64,000 nt of DNA from NCBI GenBank assembly GCA_965203605.1, contig OZ241902.1:1674001-1738000 (forward strand). Direction: 5' to 3'. Below the pieces are notes generated by a model that searched no databases, was not told the DNA's origin, and worked only from the letters and a program-made list of their open reading frames with translations. The translations under genes and the position numbers were made by a program. Positions 1 through 9,144 of the stretch are shown piece by piece. Position 1 is the first letter of the stretch. Each line of letters starts with the position of its first letter. This DNA comes from JAPOUP01 sp965203605. Lineage in GTDB: Bacteria; Pseudomonadota; Alphaproteobacteria; Rhodobacterales; Rhodobacteraceae.

Positions 1-8
1 CGGTTACC

Positions 9-1181
9 CTACTTGAGGGAGCACTCCGAAGCGTAGGCGTCAGCGTGGTCCATTGCGATGACGCCTGTGGTCTCGTTCACGAATTCCCCGTCACGATCGA
101 CAACAACCCGGGCATACCAGTTCTGGATCGGGTGATTGTTTGTGTTGAACGCGAACGCGCCACGGACGGAGTCGAAATCGGCCGATTTGAGCGCATCCCT
201 GAATCCGTCCATATCCGCCGTGACCTTGCCACCCGTTGCGCTGAGTGCGCTGGCGATCAGCTTGGCAGTGTCATAGCCCTGGCTGGCGTAGACCGTCGGT
301 GACCGGCCATACTCCGCCTCAAATCCGGCAATGAAGGTTCGGTTGGCCTCGTTGTCGAGATCGTGGTTCCAGTGCGAGGAACTGGAAACGCCAACCATGG
401 ACTCGCCCACGGCGCGCAGAATGTTGATGTCGGAGGACGGTGCCGCCAGAACCATTGGCACGTCTTCATTCATCCCCGCTTGTTGGTATTGCTTGGCGAA
501 ATTGATTCCCATTCCACCAGGAAGGAACTGGAAGACCATCTCAGGCTCGGCCGCACGGATTTTCGCGATCTCAGCAGCGTAGTCGGTCTGGCCAAGCTGG
601 GTGTAGAGCTCGCCGACGATCTCGCCCTCGAAATAGCGCTTGAAACCCGCGATCGCGTCCTTTCCAGCCTGGTAGTTCGGAGCCAGAACGAAGGCATTTC
701 CGAAACCCTGCGATGTCGCGTTCAGGCCCGCACTTTCATGCAGCGAGTCGTTCTGCCAGGCGACGGCAAAGTAGTTCTCGTGGCAGTTCCGGCCCGCGAA
801 TTGCGAAGGAGCCGAGTTCGGCGTGATGTAGAACCGCCCGGCGCGCAGAGTCAGAGGCGCGACCACTGGTGAGATGTTTGAGAAGATCACGCCGGTCATG
901 ATCTCGATCTCGTCGCGCTCAAGAAAACGCTCCGCGATCGCCCTGCCGTTTTCTGGCTTCAGGCCATCGTCCTCGACCAGCACCTCGACCGTGGTGCCTC
1001 CGAGCATGCCACTTTCTTCCTTGACCGCCAGCATGAAGCCGTCGCGCACATCCTGGCCCAGATATCCCGCCGGACCCGAGAGCGTGGTGATCATGCCGAT
1101 CTTCACATCTTCTGCCAGCGCAGCCGAGCCGGATGCGGATAGAAGAAGTAAGGCTACAACATTGGTTTTCATGAGTTTCAT
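9..1181 (-). CDS. Branched-chain amino acid-type ABC transporter substrate-binding protein
   Basis: This 390-residue periplasmic binding protein belongs to the Liv/Peripla_BP_6 type I family. It has a Sec signal peptide (Met-Lys start, hydrophobic segment at residues 8-20, Ala-rich cleavage region ending SAALAEDV). The mature part opens with the family-typical KIGMITTLSGPAGYLG. The ATG at 1181 is preceded by GGGAGA at a good distance. It lies downstream of the 3-hydroxyanthranilate dioxygenase gene on the same strand with a gap of about 95 bases, so it probably belongs to the same catabolic unit and may import an aromatic or amino-acid-like substrate. That substrate is inferred from context only. 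Its permease and ATPase genes are not in the window and would lie to the left of position 1. Confidence 0.9.
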   Translation of the reverse strand: MKLMKTNVVALLLLSASGSAALAEDVKIGMITTLSGPAGYLGQDVRDGFMLAVKEESGMLGGTTVEVLVEDDGLKPENGRAIAERFLERDEIEIMTGVIFSNISPVVAPLTLRAGRFYITPNSAPSQFAGRNCHENYFAVAWQNDSLHESAGLNATSQGFGNAFVLAPNYQAGKDAIAGFKRYFEGEIVGELYTQLGQTDYAAEIAKIRAAEPEMVFQFLPGGMGINFAKQYQQAGMNEDVPMVLAAPSSDINILRAVGESMVGVSSSSHWNHDLDNEANRTFIAGFEAEYGRSPTVYASQGYDTAKLIASALSATGGKVTADMDGFRDALKSADFDSVRGAFAFNTNNHPIQNWYARVVVDRDGEFVNETTGVIAMDHADAYASECSLK

Positions 1182-1275
1182 ATCGTTCTCCCAATTGTCT
1201 GGTTGCAGGAACCGCGAACTGCCAGCTGTGGCGCCGGCCCCATGTCTGTCGAGTTCCCCAAGTCCGATGCGGAGG

Positions 1276-1818
1276 CTAGAGTTTCACCCAGCCGTCAGGC
1301 GGTTCTTTACCCGGATGCATACTACCGCAATTCGGGCAGGTGCGGGATTCTTCCGAGGCATAGAATCTCTCGTAAATCGGTGGCAGATCCTTCACGATCG
1401 ACTGAAGCTGCAATTCTGCACGGTACACCCGTGTGCCGCATTCAAAGCAATACCATTCGATCGCGTCAAGCTGACCCGGTTGCCGCTTGGGTTCGATCAC
1501 GAGGCCGACCGAGCCTTTCTGGGGACGCTGCGGCGAATGGCGGACATGCGGCGGCAGGAGAAACACCTCGCCCCGTCGGATCGGAACATCATAGAACTCG
1601 TCTCCATCATACAGCTTGAGCACCATGTCGCCCTCAAGCTGGTAGAAGAACTCCTCGACCGGATCATCATGATAGTCGGTACGTTCGTTCGGGCCACCTA
1701 CGACCGTCACCATCAGGTCACTATCCTCAAACACCATCTTGTTGCCGACTGGCGGTTTCAACAGGTGGCGATGATCATCAATCCAATTCCTGAAGTTGAA
1801 GGCACTGAGCCTGGCCAT
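1276..1818 (-). CDS. 3-hydroxyanthranilate 3,4-dioxygenase
   Basis: A 180-residue cupin dioxygenase that opens 3-hydroxyanthranilate to 2-amino-3-carboxymuconate semialdehyde, using non-haem Fe(II). The metal ligands expected in the family are visible as YHDDPVEEFFYQ (His and Glu) and PPHVRH (His). The C-terminal part carries the two CxxC pairs (CFECG, CPNCG) of the bacterial form, which bind a second structural iron. The start at 1818 is chosen because AGGAG lies 8 bases upstream; an in-frame ATG at 1860 has no ribosome site. The gene is flanked by a Liv-type binding protein and a DapA-family lyase. Neither a 2-amino-3-carboxymuconate semialdehyde decarboxylase nor kynurenine-pathway genes are visible, so the route after ring opening is open. 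Confidence 0.92.
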   Translation of the reverse strand: MARLSAFNFRNWIDDHRHLLKPPVGNKMVFEDSDLMVTVVGGPNERTDYHDDPVEEFFYQLEGDMVLKLYDGDEFYDVPIRRGEVFLLPPHVRHSPQRPQKGSVGLVIEPKRQPGQLDAIEWYCFECGTRVYRAELQLQSIVKDLPPIYERFYASEESRTCPNCGSMHPGKEPPDGWVKL

Positions 1819-1860
1819 AGCGATCTCCTGTTTGGGGAGACTGTCCCCGACAGCCATCAT

Positions 1861-2410
1861 AACCGCAAAGGATTTCTTCGCATTTAGTTATCGGAAAAAG
1901 ACATATCGAGCAAAGCCCTGATGTAGTGCGAGATCGTAGTGGAGCACCGGCTGCCGGACGCCCTCCTCAAGGATTCTGACGGGCCCGCTGTGTCGTGAGG
2001 TTCCGACCCCGATGATCGGCGGCAACTCTTGTGTTCAGCCAGGGGTGAAGGACCCGCATCCGAGACCGGCAGCCCTCCGGACATCGCTTCGCTCCATGTA
2101 CCGTCATTGGTCCAGGCGTGGAATTCAGCGCGGCCTGACCTTCGCTGCCCCGTAGGCGAACCGCTGGGTCAACTGCCGGGACTCTTTCGGGAGCCGGCCG
2201 GGTTTCCCGATCCGGCGGACAGGCCTGGAGGCACCCGAATTGATCCACCCGGATCGGCGTTCCCTACAGGTTTGGGTCCATACCGTTGAATCGGAAATCG
2301 GATGGTCGGTCCCGAAACGCATGCCGTAACCCGGCTGACCGCGCCAATGGAAATCGCGCGGAGAAGGCTGACAGTCAACCGGAACTGCCATTCCTGGAAT
2401 GGTGCCGCTC
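1861..2410. other. Intergenic stretch without a recognised gene
   Basis: About 550 bases between the dioxygenase start and the end of the DapA-like gene. Open frames on both strands are short, arginine and proline rich, and resemble nothing I know. The unusual length for the middle of a catabolic operon suggests a deleted or decayed gene, but no homologous protein fragment could be made out. Confidence 0.4.
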
Positions 2411-3364
2411 TCAGAGCTTGAGACCGCAGGTCTCGAACGCGGTCCGCACGACGGACTTCTCCTCTTCGGTCAAGTCCAGCATTGGCGGACGGACATATCC
2501 GCCGGCCTGACCCAGAAACTCCTGCCAGCACTTACCGAAGGCTGTGGGCTTTCCGGGAGGTTTGCTTCGCTTGATTGCTTCGCGAACCGGATCAAGGCTG
2601 TCTCGCACCCTACGCGCTTCCGCGAACTTTCCCGCAAAGGCCAGTTCGGTATAGTCATGCATCCTCCTGTCGCTTGCCGTCTGCAGCAGGTAGGGAGGTG
2701 AGGAACAGAGATACAGCCGCCAGCCCAGTGCCTCGATGTTGTCCAGCCAGTCGTCTTCCATCGATGTAGAGACCTGTATCCTGTCGCCCACCATTCGGGT
2801 CAGCCGCATATACATCTCGCGCGGAACGGAATACTTGATCGCGACGATATTCGGCAGATCGGCAATCCGTGCGCATTCCTCCGGCTGCATGAGGTAACCA
2901 CTGTCCGGATGGCTCCACATGGCAATGCCGATGTCCAGTTCGTCGCAGAATTTCCTGTAGTACCGGTAGAGCAGTTCGCTCCGGTCATCGCAGAAGCTGA
3001 GCATCGGAGCATGCACAACCACGTAGTCGGCACCACACGCCTCTGCATGGCGGCCGAGTTCCAGTGCGGTCTCCATGCTCTGGTCAGAGATCGACATGAT
3101 CGTCCTCGCCTTGCCAGCGCATTCAGCGGCCGCAAGGGTCATGTTGCGCTTGCGCTCTTCGAGCGTCATTGACCAGAATTCACCCTGCTTGCCCGCGACA
3201 AACAGTCCGCTGATCCCCAGATCGTCGATCCAGTGGCGGATGTTCGCACGAAACCCCTCCTCGTCCAGTGTGAGATCGGCCTTGAATGGGTTCAAGGCCG
3301 CCGCCCAGATGCCACGCATATATTCGCGCGCATGATCCTTGGCCTCATATCTGGTGTAATCCAT
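2411..3364 (-). CDS. DapA/NanA-family Schiff-base lyase or synthase
   Basis: A 317-residue TIM-barrel protein of the dihydrodipicolinate synthase / N-acetylneuraminate lyase superfamily. These enzymes form a Schiff base between a lysine and a 2-oxo acid and then cleave or condense a C-C bond. The Schiff-base lysine lies in NIVAIKYS. The substrate loop normally reading GTTGE is replaced here by GKQGEFWSM, so this is not ordinary DapA. The ATG at 3364 lacks a strong Shine-Dalgarno; a TTG directly before it is possible. It is transcribed divergently from the aspartate-dehydrogenase homologue and in the same direction as the dioxygenase. A catabolic aldolase or hydratase in the same pathway is inferred; the real substrate cannot be read from the sequence. 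Confidence 0.8.
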   Translation of the reverse strand: MDYTRYEAKDHAREYMRGIWAAALNPFKADLTLDEEGFRANIRHWIDDLGISGLFVAGKQGEFWSMTLEERKRNMTLAAAECAGKARTIMSISDQSMETALELGRHAEACGADYVVVHAPMLSFCDDRSELLYRYYRKFCDELDIGIAMWSHPDSGYLMQPEECARIADLPNIVAIKYSVPREMYMRLTRMVGDRIQVSTSMEDDWLDNIEALGWRLYLCSSPPYLLQTASDRRMHDYTELAFAGKFAEARRVRDSLDPVREAIKRSKPPGKPTAFGKCWQEFLGQAGGYVRPPMLDLTEEEKSVVRTAFETCGLKL

Positions 3365-3459
3365 CAAGCCACCACCGCAACATCGTCGTTCCCCCCCAGA
3401 GAACGCATGAGTTGGTCACTTCCAATCTGAATCGGTGGAACTGGCCATCAAAAAAAGGC

Positions 3460-3488
3460 ATATCAAACGATATACAGTTCAGGATATC
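3460..3488. promoter_or_regulatory. Putative operator in the divergent promoter region (GATAT repeats)
   Basis: The 148-base divergent region between the DapA-like gene and nadX holds a perfect palindrome, ATATC-AAAC-GATAT (3460-3473), followed by GATATC at 3483-3488. A very similar GATATC pair occurs at 5235-5255 upstream of the aldehyde dehydrogenase. The LysR gene between them is the natural candidate for the binding protein; this is inference. Confidence 0.35.
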
Positions 3489-3512
3489 TGATTTCGGCGA
3501 AGGAACACGCCC

Positions 3513-4289
3513 ATGAGAATCGCAATCATCGGAACCGGCGCGATCGCGAGCTATGTACAGGCAGCACTTGCTGCGACCCCACACACGATCATGGCGTTTC
3601 TGGTGCGGCCGGAACGCGTCTCGGAGGCACCCGAGCGCTATGTCGGATCCGTCACCATGCTTCCGGACGCGCTGGATCTGGTCATTGACTGCGCAGGTCA
3701 TGGCGCCCTGCGCGACCATGGATCCGCGATACTGGAGCGTGGGCTGGACCTGGTTTCAGTGTCGGTCGGCGCCTTGGCCGACACCGCCCTGTCGCACGCG
3801 CTTGAAGCGGCCGCCGAGCAGGGAAACGCCCGGCTGTATCTGGCAAGCGGCGCGATCGGTGCACTCGATTGCCTGCAGGCCGCAAGGGTGGGCAGATTGG
3901 AGCGTGTAACCTATGTGGGACGAAAACCCCCAAAGAGCTGGAAAGGCTCGCCCGCCGAAGCCATGACGAACCTTGACACATTGCAGAACGGCGCGGTGAC
4001 GCATTTCCATGGCTCCGCACGTGATGCCGCCCTGAGGTATCCAGCAAACGCGAATGTCGCTGCCGCTGTTGCGCTGGCAGGCATGGGGTTTGACAGGACC
4101 GAAGTCAGATTGGTTGCCGATGCGGATATTTTCGAGAATATCCATGAGATCCAGGCTCACGGAGATTTTGGCGCATTTCAGTTTCGTATCAGTGGCAGGT
4201 CCCTGCCGGACAATCCGCGCAGTTCCGCGCTCGCGGCGATGAGCGTGGTCGCCAAGCTCGATCGGATGTCGCACCGGATCGTGCCATGA
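3513..4289 (+). CDS. nadX: L-aspartate dehydrogenase family protein
   Basis: A 258-residue NAD(P)-dependent enzyme of the aspartate dehydrogenase family, which interconverts L-aspartate and iminoaspartate/oxaloacetate plus ammonia. The N-terminal Rossmann motif is IAIIGTGAIASYV. The middle carries the family signature YLASGAIGALDCL, and the C-terminal domain has NANVAAAVALAG and ENIHEIQAHG, both near-invariant in the family. AAGGA precedes the ATG at 3513 by a suitable distance. Its stop overlaps the start of the LysR gene (ATGA), so the two are translationally coupled. Family members can feed NAD synthesis, but the neighbours here (aldehyde dehydrogenase, dioxygenase) fit a catabolic amino-group removal step better. 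Function beyond the family assignment is inferred. Confidence 0.85.
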   Translation: MRIAIIGTGAIASYVQAALAATPHTIMAFLVRPERVSEAPERYVGSVTMLPDALDLVIDCAGHGALRDHGSAILERGLDLVSVSVGALADTALSHALEAAAEQGNARLYLASGAIGALDCLQAARVGRLERVTYVGRKPPKSWKGSPAEAMTNLDTLQNGAVTHFHGSARDAALRYPANANVAAAVALAGMGFDRTEVRLVADADIFENIHEIQAHGDFGAFQFRISGRSLPDNPRSSALAAMSVVAKLDRMSHRIVP

Positions 4290-5236
4290 CCTCCCGGCAT
4301 TCCCGCATCCTTGACCGAGCGCTGACCCGCCTGAAACTGCGCCAGCTTCGCCTGCTCGTGGCTGTGGGTGCCAACCGAAACATCCAGAACGCCGCACGGG
4401 AACTGGGCATTTCCCAGCCAGCCGCCACCAAGATGATCCAGGATCTTGAACTGGATTTCGAGGTGACCCTGTTCAACCGAACCAACCGTGGCGTGATTCC
4501 AACCGTTTTTGGCGAAACCCTCATCCGTCACTGCAAGCTCATCTTCGCGCAGGTTTCCAACGCCGCGCAGGAACTGGACGACCTGAGTGAAGGGAATTCC
4601 GGCCGCGTAGTCATCGGCACATTGCTTGCCGCTTCCACCAGCCTGCTGCCGGCCGCGATCGATCATCTTCTGACCCACCGGCCCAAGGTGGCCATAAAGA
4701 TCAGCGAAGGTACGAACGAAGTCCTGATCCCGTCGCTCCTCTCCGGCAAGATCGACATGGTCGTCGGGCGTCTGTCCACCCTTCGCTACCGCGAGAAGGT
4801 CACACGGGAGAAACTCATCGAGGATCGGGTTGTCGCGGTCGTCGGCCCGGAGCACCCCTTGGCCGGGAAACCGAACGTGTCCTTCGACCAGATCCGTCCT
4901 TATGGCTGGCTCCTACCGCCACTGGAAACGACACTCCGTCGGCAGGTTGATCAGTTCTTTATCAGCCAACAGCAATACGCACCGCCGCATGCGATCGAAT
5001 CGGTCTCCTATCTGGCCAACCGTGCGCTCCTTCAGTCGCGTCACCTGATTTGCCTGATACCGGAGGAGGTGTCGAAGCAGGACATCGGCAACGGAAATCT
5101 GGCCCGGCTTGACTGGTCGGTGCCATTCGGCCGCGGGCCGATCGGCATATCGCTTCGGACCGGTGACAGCCTCTCTCCGGCAGCCCGCGCATTCAAGGCG
5201 GCACTTCACAAAGCAGCAGCCGAGCGCACAGGCTGA
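4286..5236 (+). CDS. LysR-family transcriptional regulator
   Basis: A 316-residue LysR-type regulator. The N-terminal winged helix-turn-helix spans about residues 15-75 (LRQLRLLVAVGANRNIQNAA, then GISQPAATKMIQDLE). It is followed by an effector-binding domain with two Rossmann-like lobes (residues 100-300, GRVVIGTLLAASTSLLPAAI). It starts at the ATG overlapping the nadX stop and lies between nadX and the aldehyde dehydrogenase. It probably controls the divergent dioxygenase/lyase unit and the nadX-aldehyde dehydrogenase genes in response to a pathway intermediate. GATATC repeats on both sides are candidate binding sites. Confidence 0.92.
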   Translation: MTSRHSRILDRALTRLKLRQLRLLVAVGANRNIQNAARELGISQPAATKMIQDLELDFEVTLFNRTNRGVIPTVFGETLIRHCKLIFAQVSNAAQELDDLSEGNSGRVVIGTLLAASTSLLPAAIDHLLTHRPKVAIKISEGTNEVLIPSLLSGKIDMVVGRLSTLRYREKVTREKLIEDRVVAVVGPEHPLAGKPNVSFDQIRPYGWLLPPLETTLRRQVDQFFISQQQYAPPHAIESVSYLANRALLQSRHLICLIPEEVSKQDIGNGNLARLDWSVPFGRGPIGISLRTGDSLSPAARAFKAALHKAAAERTG

Positions 5237-5255
5237 TATCCATCGAATTGATATC
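5235..5255. promoter_or_regulatory. GATATC repeat pair before the aldehyde dehydrogenase
   Basis: Two GATATC hexamers (5235-5240 and 5250-5255) lie directly downstream of the LysR stop and 75-95 bases before the aldehyde dehydrogenase ATG. The centre-to-centre spacing is 15 bases; in the upstream divergent region the GATATA/GATATC spacing is 14. A LysR-type operator is a reasonable guess. Confidence 0.3.
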
Positions 5256-5329
5256 AACATTCCCTCTATTCACTTGCAGCCCTCGGCTGCCTCGTCTGAT
5301 CTGGATCGGTGAACGCAGGAGACCTATTG

Positions 5330-6760
5330 ATGTATCCGGACCTGAAACTCTTCATTGACGGACAATGGCGCAGCACCGCTGACGATCTGGTTGTGGTCGA
5401 TCCAGCCACCGAGGAAGAGCTTGGGCGCCTGCCATGCGCAGCGCAATCCGATCTTGATGACGCACTCGAAGCGGCCGTAAAAGGGTTCCGTGTGTGGAGC
5501 CGTACGGCACCACGCGACCGAGCCAATCTCATCCAGTGCGCGGCGGCACTCATGCGGCAACGCCAGGAGGAGATCGCCCGGGCGATTACCCTCGAACATG
5601 GCAAACCCCTACCTCAAGCCCGACTTGAAGTGATCCGCGGTGCGGAGTTCTTCGAATGGGATGCGGGCGAAGCGATGCGAACCTATGGTCGGGTAATCCC
5701 TGCGCCAAAGGGACACTGTCTATTGGTGCGCCGCCAGCCGGTCGGCGTGGTCGTCGCCTTTTCGCCATGGAATTTCCCGATGAGCCAGCCCGCACGCAAG
5801 ATTGCGGGCGCACTTGCCTCTGGCTGCTCAATCATCATCAAGCCGGCCGAAGAAACTCCGGCTGGCGCCATCCACATCGCCCGTGCCTTTCAGGATGCAG
5901 GCCTACCTCCGGGCGTCCTGAACCTCGTCTTTGGCCTGCCCTCGGAAATCTCCAGCTATCTGATCCCTCAGGATCCGATTCAACTGGTAGCCTTTACCGG
6001 CTCCACCGTGGTTGGACGATCTCTGGCTGGCCTCGCCGCGCAGAACGACAAACGCGTTCTGATGGAACTCGGTGGCCATGCCCCGGTGATCGTTTGCGAG
6101 GACACCGCTGTTGAGGCCGCAGCCGTCTCGGGTGCGATCCGAAAATTGCGCAACACCGGGCAGGTCTGCACCTCACCGACACGCTTTTTCATCCACGAAA
6201 GCATCTTTGACGAATTTACCGAAGCCTTCGTCGACCGCGTCGAGGCGACGGTGGTCGGCAACGGGATGGACGCAGGCGTGGAGATGGGTCCCACCGCCAA
6301 CGACCGTCGCATCCCCGCCTTGACAGCGCTGGTGGAAGACGCACGCGACAAGGGCGCGACCGTGACGACCGGAGGTGCCCGGCAGGGCCGCCAGGGATTT
6401 TTCTTTCAACCGACGGTCCTGCTCAACGTGCATCGAACCGCCCGGATCATGCAGGAGGAGCCCTTTGGCCCGGTGGCTGTACTGAACCCTGTTTCGTCAC
6501 TCGACCATGCCATCGCACAGGCGAATTCCGTGCCCTTTGGGCTGGCTGGATACGCTTTCACAAACAGAGCGGATTACATTGATCGTCTAGTCGACGAAGT
6601 CGAAGTCGGCAACCTCTCGATCAACACTCTTGAAGCATCAATGCCTGAAACCCCTTTCGGCGGCGTAAAGGCCAGCGGCTATGGGCGCGAAGGCGGTACC
6701 GAAGGGCTTGAGAACTACACGGCCGCAAAAAACGTTTGGCTCTCCACAATGATTGCTTGA
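5330..6760 (+). CDS. NAD(P)-dependent aldehyde dehydrogenase, succinate-semialdehyde dehydrogenase type
   Basis: A 476-residue aldehyde dehydrogenase of the GabD/SSADH-like class. All catalytic elements are present: the cofactor loop SPWNFPMSQPARKI, the lysine in IIKPAEETP, the general base Glu in LMELGGHAP, and the nucleophilic Cys in TGQVCTSPTRF. The ATG at 5330 is preceded by AGGAGA at 7 bases; the upstream in-frame GTG at 5309 has none. The gene follows the LysR gene with GATATC repeats in between. In this setting the substrate could be a semialdehyde from ring cleavage or from the DapA-like lyase. Succinate semialdehyde is the usual substrate of close relatives, so both remain possible. 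Confidence 0.9.
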   Translation: MYPDLKLFIDGQWRSTADDLVVVDPATEEELGRLPCAAQSDLDDALEAAVKGFRVWSRTAPRDRANLIQCAAALMRQRQEEIARAITLEHGKPLPQARLEVIRGAEFFEWDAGEAMRTYGRVIPAPKGHCLLVRRQPVGVVVAFSPWNFPMSQPARKIAGALASGCSIIIKPAEETPAGAIHIARAFQDAGLPPGVLNLVFGLPSEISSYLIPQDPIQLVAFTGSTVVGRSLAGLAAQNDKRVLMELGGHAPVIVCEDTAVEAAAVSGAIRKLRNTGQVCTSPTRFFIHESIFDEFTEAFVDRVEATVVGNGMDAGVEMGPTANDRRIPALTALVEDARDKGATVTTGGARQGRQGFFFQPTVLLNVHRTARIMQEEPFGPVAVLNPVSSLDHAIAQANSVPFGLAGYAFTNRADYIDRLVDEVEVGNLSINTLEASMPETPFGGVKASGYGREGGTEGLENYTAAKNVWLSTMIA

Positions 6761-7731
6761 GATGAACTCGCGAGCGGCCGTAGCGGTTCAGGATATGGTC
6801 ATCGCACTTATCGCATGCCGACGCCGAAAGACCGGAATTGATTGGCCATGCCACTCCCACTCTATAAAGTAGGTGAAACCCTAACTTATTGATTCTACGA
6901 CATTTACCGAACCCTCAACTCCAGTTCTCCTAGGCCAAGCAGCCAAGGGCGGATATTACTCTCGCGACGAAGCCGCCGCCCGAACGTGCCGGGCGCGGAC
7001 CGTCGCGCAGTTGGAGAACCGCGCCGGGATTTTCAATGGGAAACCGTGGACTCGGCGCTGGCGTAGCGGCCCATGGCCAGATTGGGCCTAAGGTAGCGAA
7101 AGGCGCACAGATCCGTCCCGGATACTCCCTGATTCCAGCGTGGGCTGACGTTCCGGCTGCACGAATGCGGTGATGTGCGTCGTCCTGGCCGAGGAGTCCG
7201 AATCGATTCGGCCCGGCCGATTCCTTTGGATTGGTCCGCCCATCTACACCAAGAGGGCATCGAGTGAGCAGATCGAGTGAGCAGTGTAGTTGAAAGGGGT
7301 GTATCCCAAGTTGGTTGATCACGCCGCAGCGGCCTTATCCGGCTTCTTCTTTACCATAACCCCCACGCCGTACCCTTTGCTCCGGATGGCGGGCCGATCA
7401 CCGATTTCCTCGATCATTCTCGGTCCCGCCGCAGCGCACGGATGGCACATCTGAATTGTGGAAATCAACCAACTTCGGATACAACCGTTGAAGGGCACCA
7501 GGATTGTGGCCCCTCCCGGCCCTATATGTTTCCAGACATCCAAACAGTCCGGCACCTGGAAATCGGCCCTCCCATGTCCAGCCCGTGGGCGGTTGCCAGC
7601 ACCACGGATGGCGGGTTCGACGGGAACCGATTCGGAAATGGGGTTTCCGAGGCATTCCAGCCAGTGGGACGTGTCCCGGGACAGCTCCGTTCCTCTGGAC
7701 GCCTGCAGGATCCACTGCTATCGGGGCGTCC
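6761..7731. other. Long accessory stretch without a convincing gene
   Basis: About 970 bases between the aldehyde dehydrogenase and the Rpn gene. A leftward open frame at 7319-7555 (78 codons, ending in a lysine and alanine-rich tail) is the best candidate, but it has no recognisable domain and no clear ribosome site. The rest has short arginine-rich frames. I read it as decayed mobile or intergenic DNA. Confidence 0.4.
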
Positions 7732-8727
7732 ATGAGTGGAAGGAACGACCCTGGCCCGGACTCTCCGGCGCACGCCCCGGCGGGACGCCGCCGCACGGGC
7801 GTGACTCCCGCCCCGCACGATGCCCTGGTCCGGGGGCTGCTGTCCGACCCCAAGAGGGCCCTCGCGGTCCTGCGGGACCACCTGCCCAACGACATAGCGG
7901 GCCTGCTCGCGGACACGCCGCCGAGGATACTCGACGGTAGCTTCGTGGACGAGGCGCTGCGGGGCACCCAGTCGGACCTGCTGATGGAGGTCGAGACGGT
8001 CGCCGGGAAACCGGCTTTCGTGTACGCCCTCCTGGAGAGCAAAGCCCGGCCCGACCCGGGCACGGTGCTGCAGCTGGCGGGGTACATGGTCCGCATCTGG
8101 CAGCGCCACGCCCAGGGCCGGGCGGAGAGGCTCCGGAACCTGCCGCCGATCATCCCGCTGGTGCTGTATTCCGGGACGTCCCGCTGGACGGTGCCGGAGG
8201 GGCTTGCGGAGATGGTCGCTGGCGACGATCCGGCCCTGGTCTTCCTGCCGGGGGAGCGTTTCATCCTCCGGTGGCTGGCGGGGATGGACCCCGACGAGCT
8301 GTCCAGCGACGAGGTGGTGCGGGCCGGGTTCGTGACGCTGACGCGGCGGGCGCTCGCGTCACTGCGCCGGACCGTCGCGGCGCTGGAGGGAAACCCGGCC
8401 TTGCAGAGGCAGGTGATCGAGTATATCCTTCGGACCTATCCGGACGTGGACCTCGAGACCCTTGGTGACGCCCTAAGCGCCGCCGGGGCCAGCCAGATGG
8501 AGGAGTTCATGGGGACGATCGCCGAGACACTGAGGGCCGAGGGCCGAGCCGAGGGCCGAGCCGAGGGTGAGGCCAGGTCCCTTGTCCGCTTGCTTGAGAG
8601 CCGGTTCGGGCCCCTGCCCCGGGAGTCCAGAAACCGCATCGCCGGGGCGGACCCCGCCCAGCTCGACGGCTGGTTCGACCGGGGTCTGGGTGCCGGGAGT
8701 CTGGACGCGGTCTTCGGGGATGGATAA
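7732..8727 (+). CDS. Rpn-family recombination-promoting nuclease (PD-(D/E)XK, transposase_31 type)
   Basis: A 331-residue member of the Rpn/transposase_31 family, whose characterised members are DNA endonucleases promoting recA-independent recombination. Features are the N-terminal HDALVRGLLSDPKRALAVL (family start: phage-like HD and F/LL motifs), GTQSDLLMEVE with the nuclease Asp, and ALLESKARPDPG holding the E-x-K of the PD-(D/E)XK core. The C-terminal half carries short Ala-Glu-Gly-Arg repeats (about residues 268-278), typical of the variable tail of this family. The ATG at 7732 begins the homologous part; the open frame extends further upstream without homology. It stands alone, surrounded by non-coding accessory DNA, as Rpn genes often do. 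Confidence 0.85.
   Translation: MSGRNDPGPDSPAHAPAGRRRTGVTPAPHDALVRGLLSDPKRALAVLRDHLPNDIAGLLADTPPRILDGSFVDEALRGTQSDLLMEVETVAGKPAFVYALLESKARPDPGTVLQLAGYMVRIWQRHAQGRAERLRNLPPIIPLVLYSGTSRWTVPEGLAEMVAGDDPALVFLPGERFILRWLAGMDPDELSSDEVVRAGFVTLTRRALASLRRTVAALEGNPALQRQVIEYILRTYPDVDLETLGDALSAAGASQMEEFMGTIAETLRAEGRAEGRAEGEARSLVRLLESRFGPLPRESRNRIAGADPAQLDGWFDRGLGAGSLDAVFGDG
8532..8575 (+). repeat. 12-bp tandem repeat inside the Rpn gene
   Basis: About two and a half copies of GAGGGCCGAGCC encode the Glu-Gly-Arg-Ala repeats near the protein's C terminus. The unit is a multiple of three, so copy-number change would alter length without shifting frame. Confidence 0.7.
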
Positions 8728-9144
8728 TCCGTTGGTGAAGGCGGCGATAATACTGGCGGCGGCCATCGTATGAGGCGTTGCCTTGTGGGTGTATTTTCCT
8801 CCCTACCATTCCTGTGATAGGGTCGCCGTTGGTGCTGGTGTGGCCTATGATCCGGCACCAATTCAATGTGCGGCGTTGGTCGGTGGGTTTGAGCGATGAC
8901 GGCCCTGTTTCCCCTGCATTCACCCTAGCCGCCCGCAATTCGGCGCTCCTAAGGCGCTCTCTCGCGGCGCTCATGTGATTGCCCATGCCGAAGGAGTTGA
9001 GATCAACGGGAGAGGGGCATTTTCGGAATTGAAATCAACGATTTGCGGCGGATTGGCGCCAATTGCGGATATGACCGCCCGTGAAACCGGATGCTTCAGC
9101 CAATGCGGTCGCGACCTTCGGGTTCCCGATCTGGCTGGAATCAT
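8728..9144. other. Stretch without a recognised gene
   Basis: About 415 bases between the Rpn gene and the surface-protein fragment. No frame here resembles a protein family I know, and no RNA gene or clear palindrome was noticed. Confidence 0.4.
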
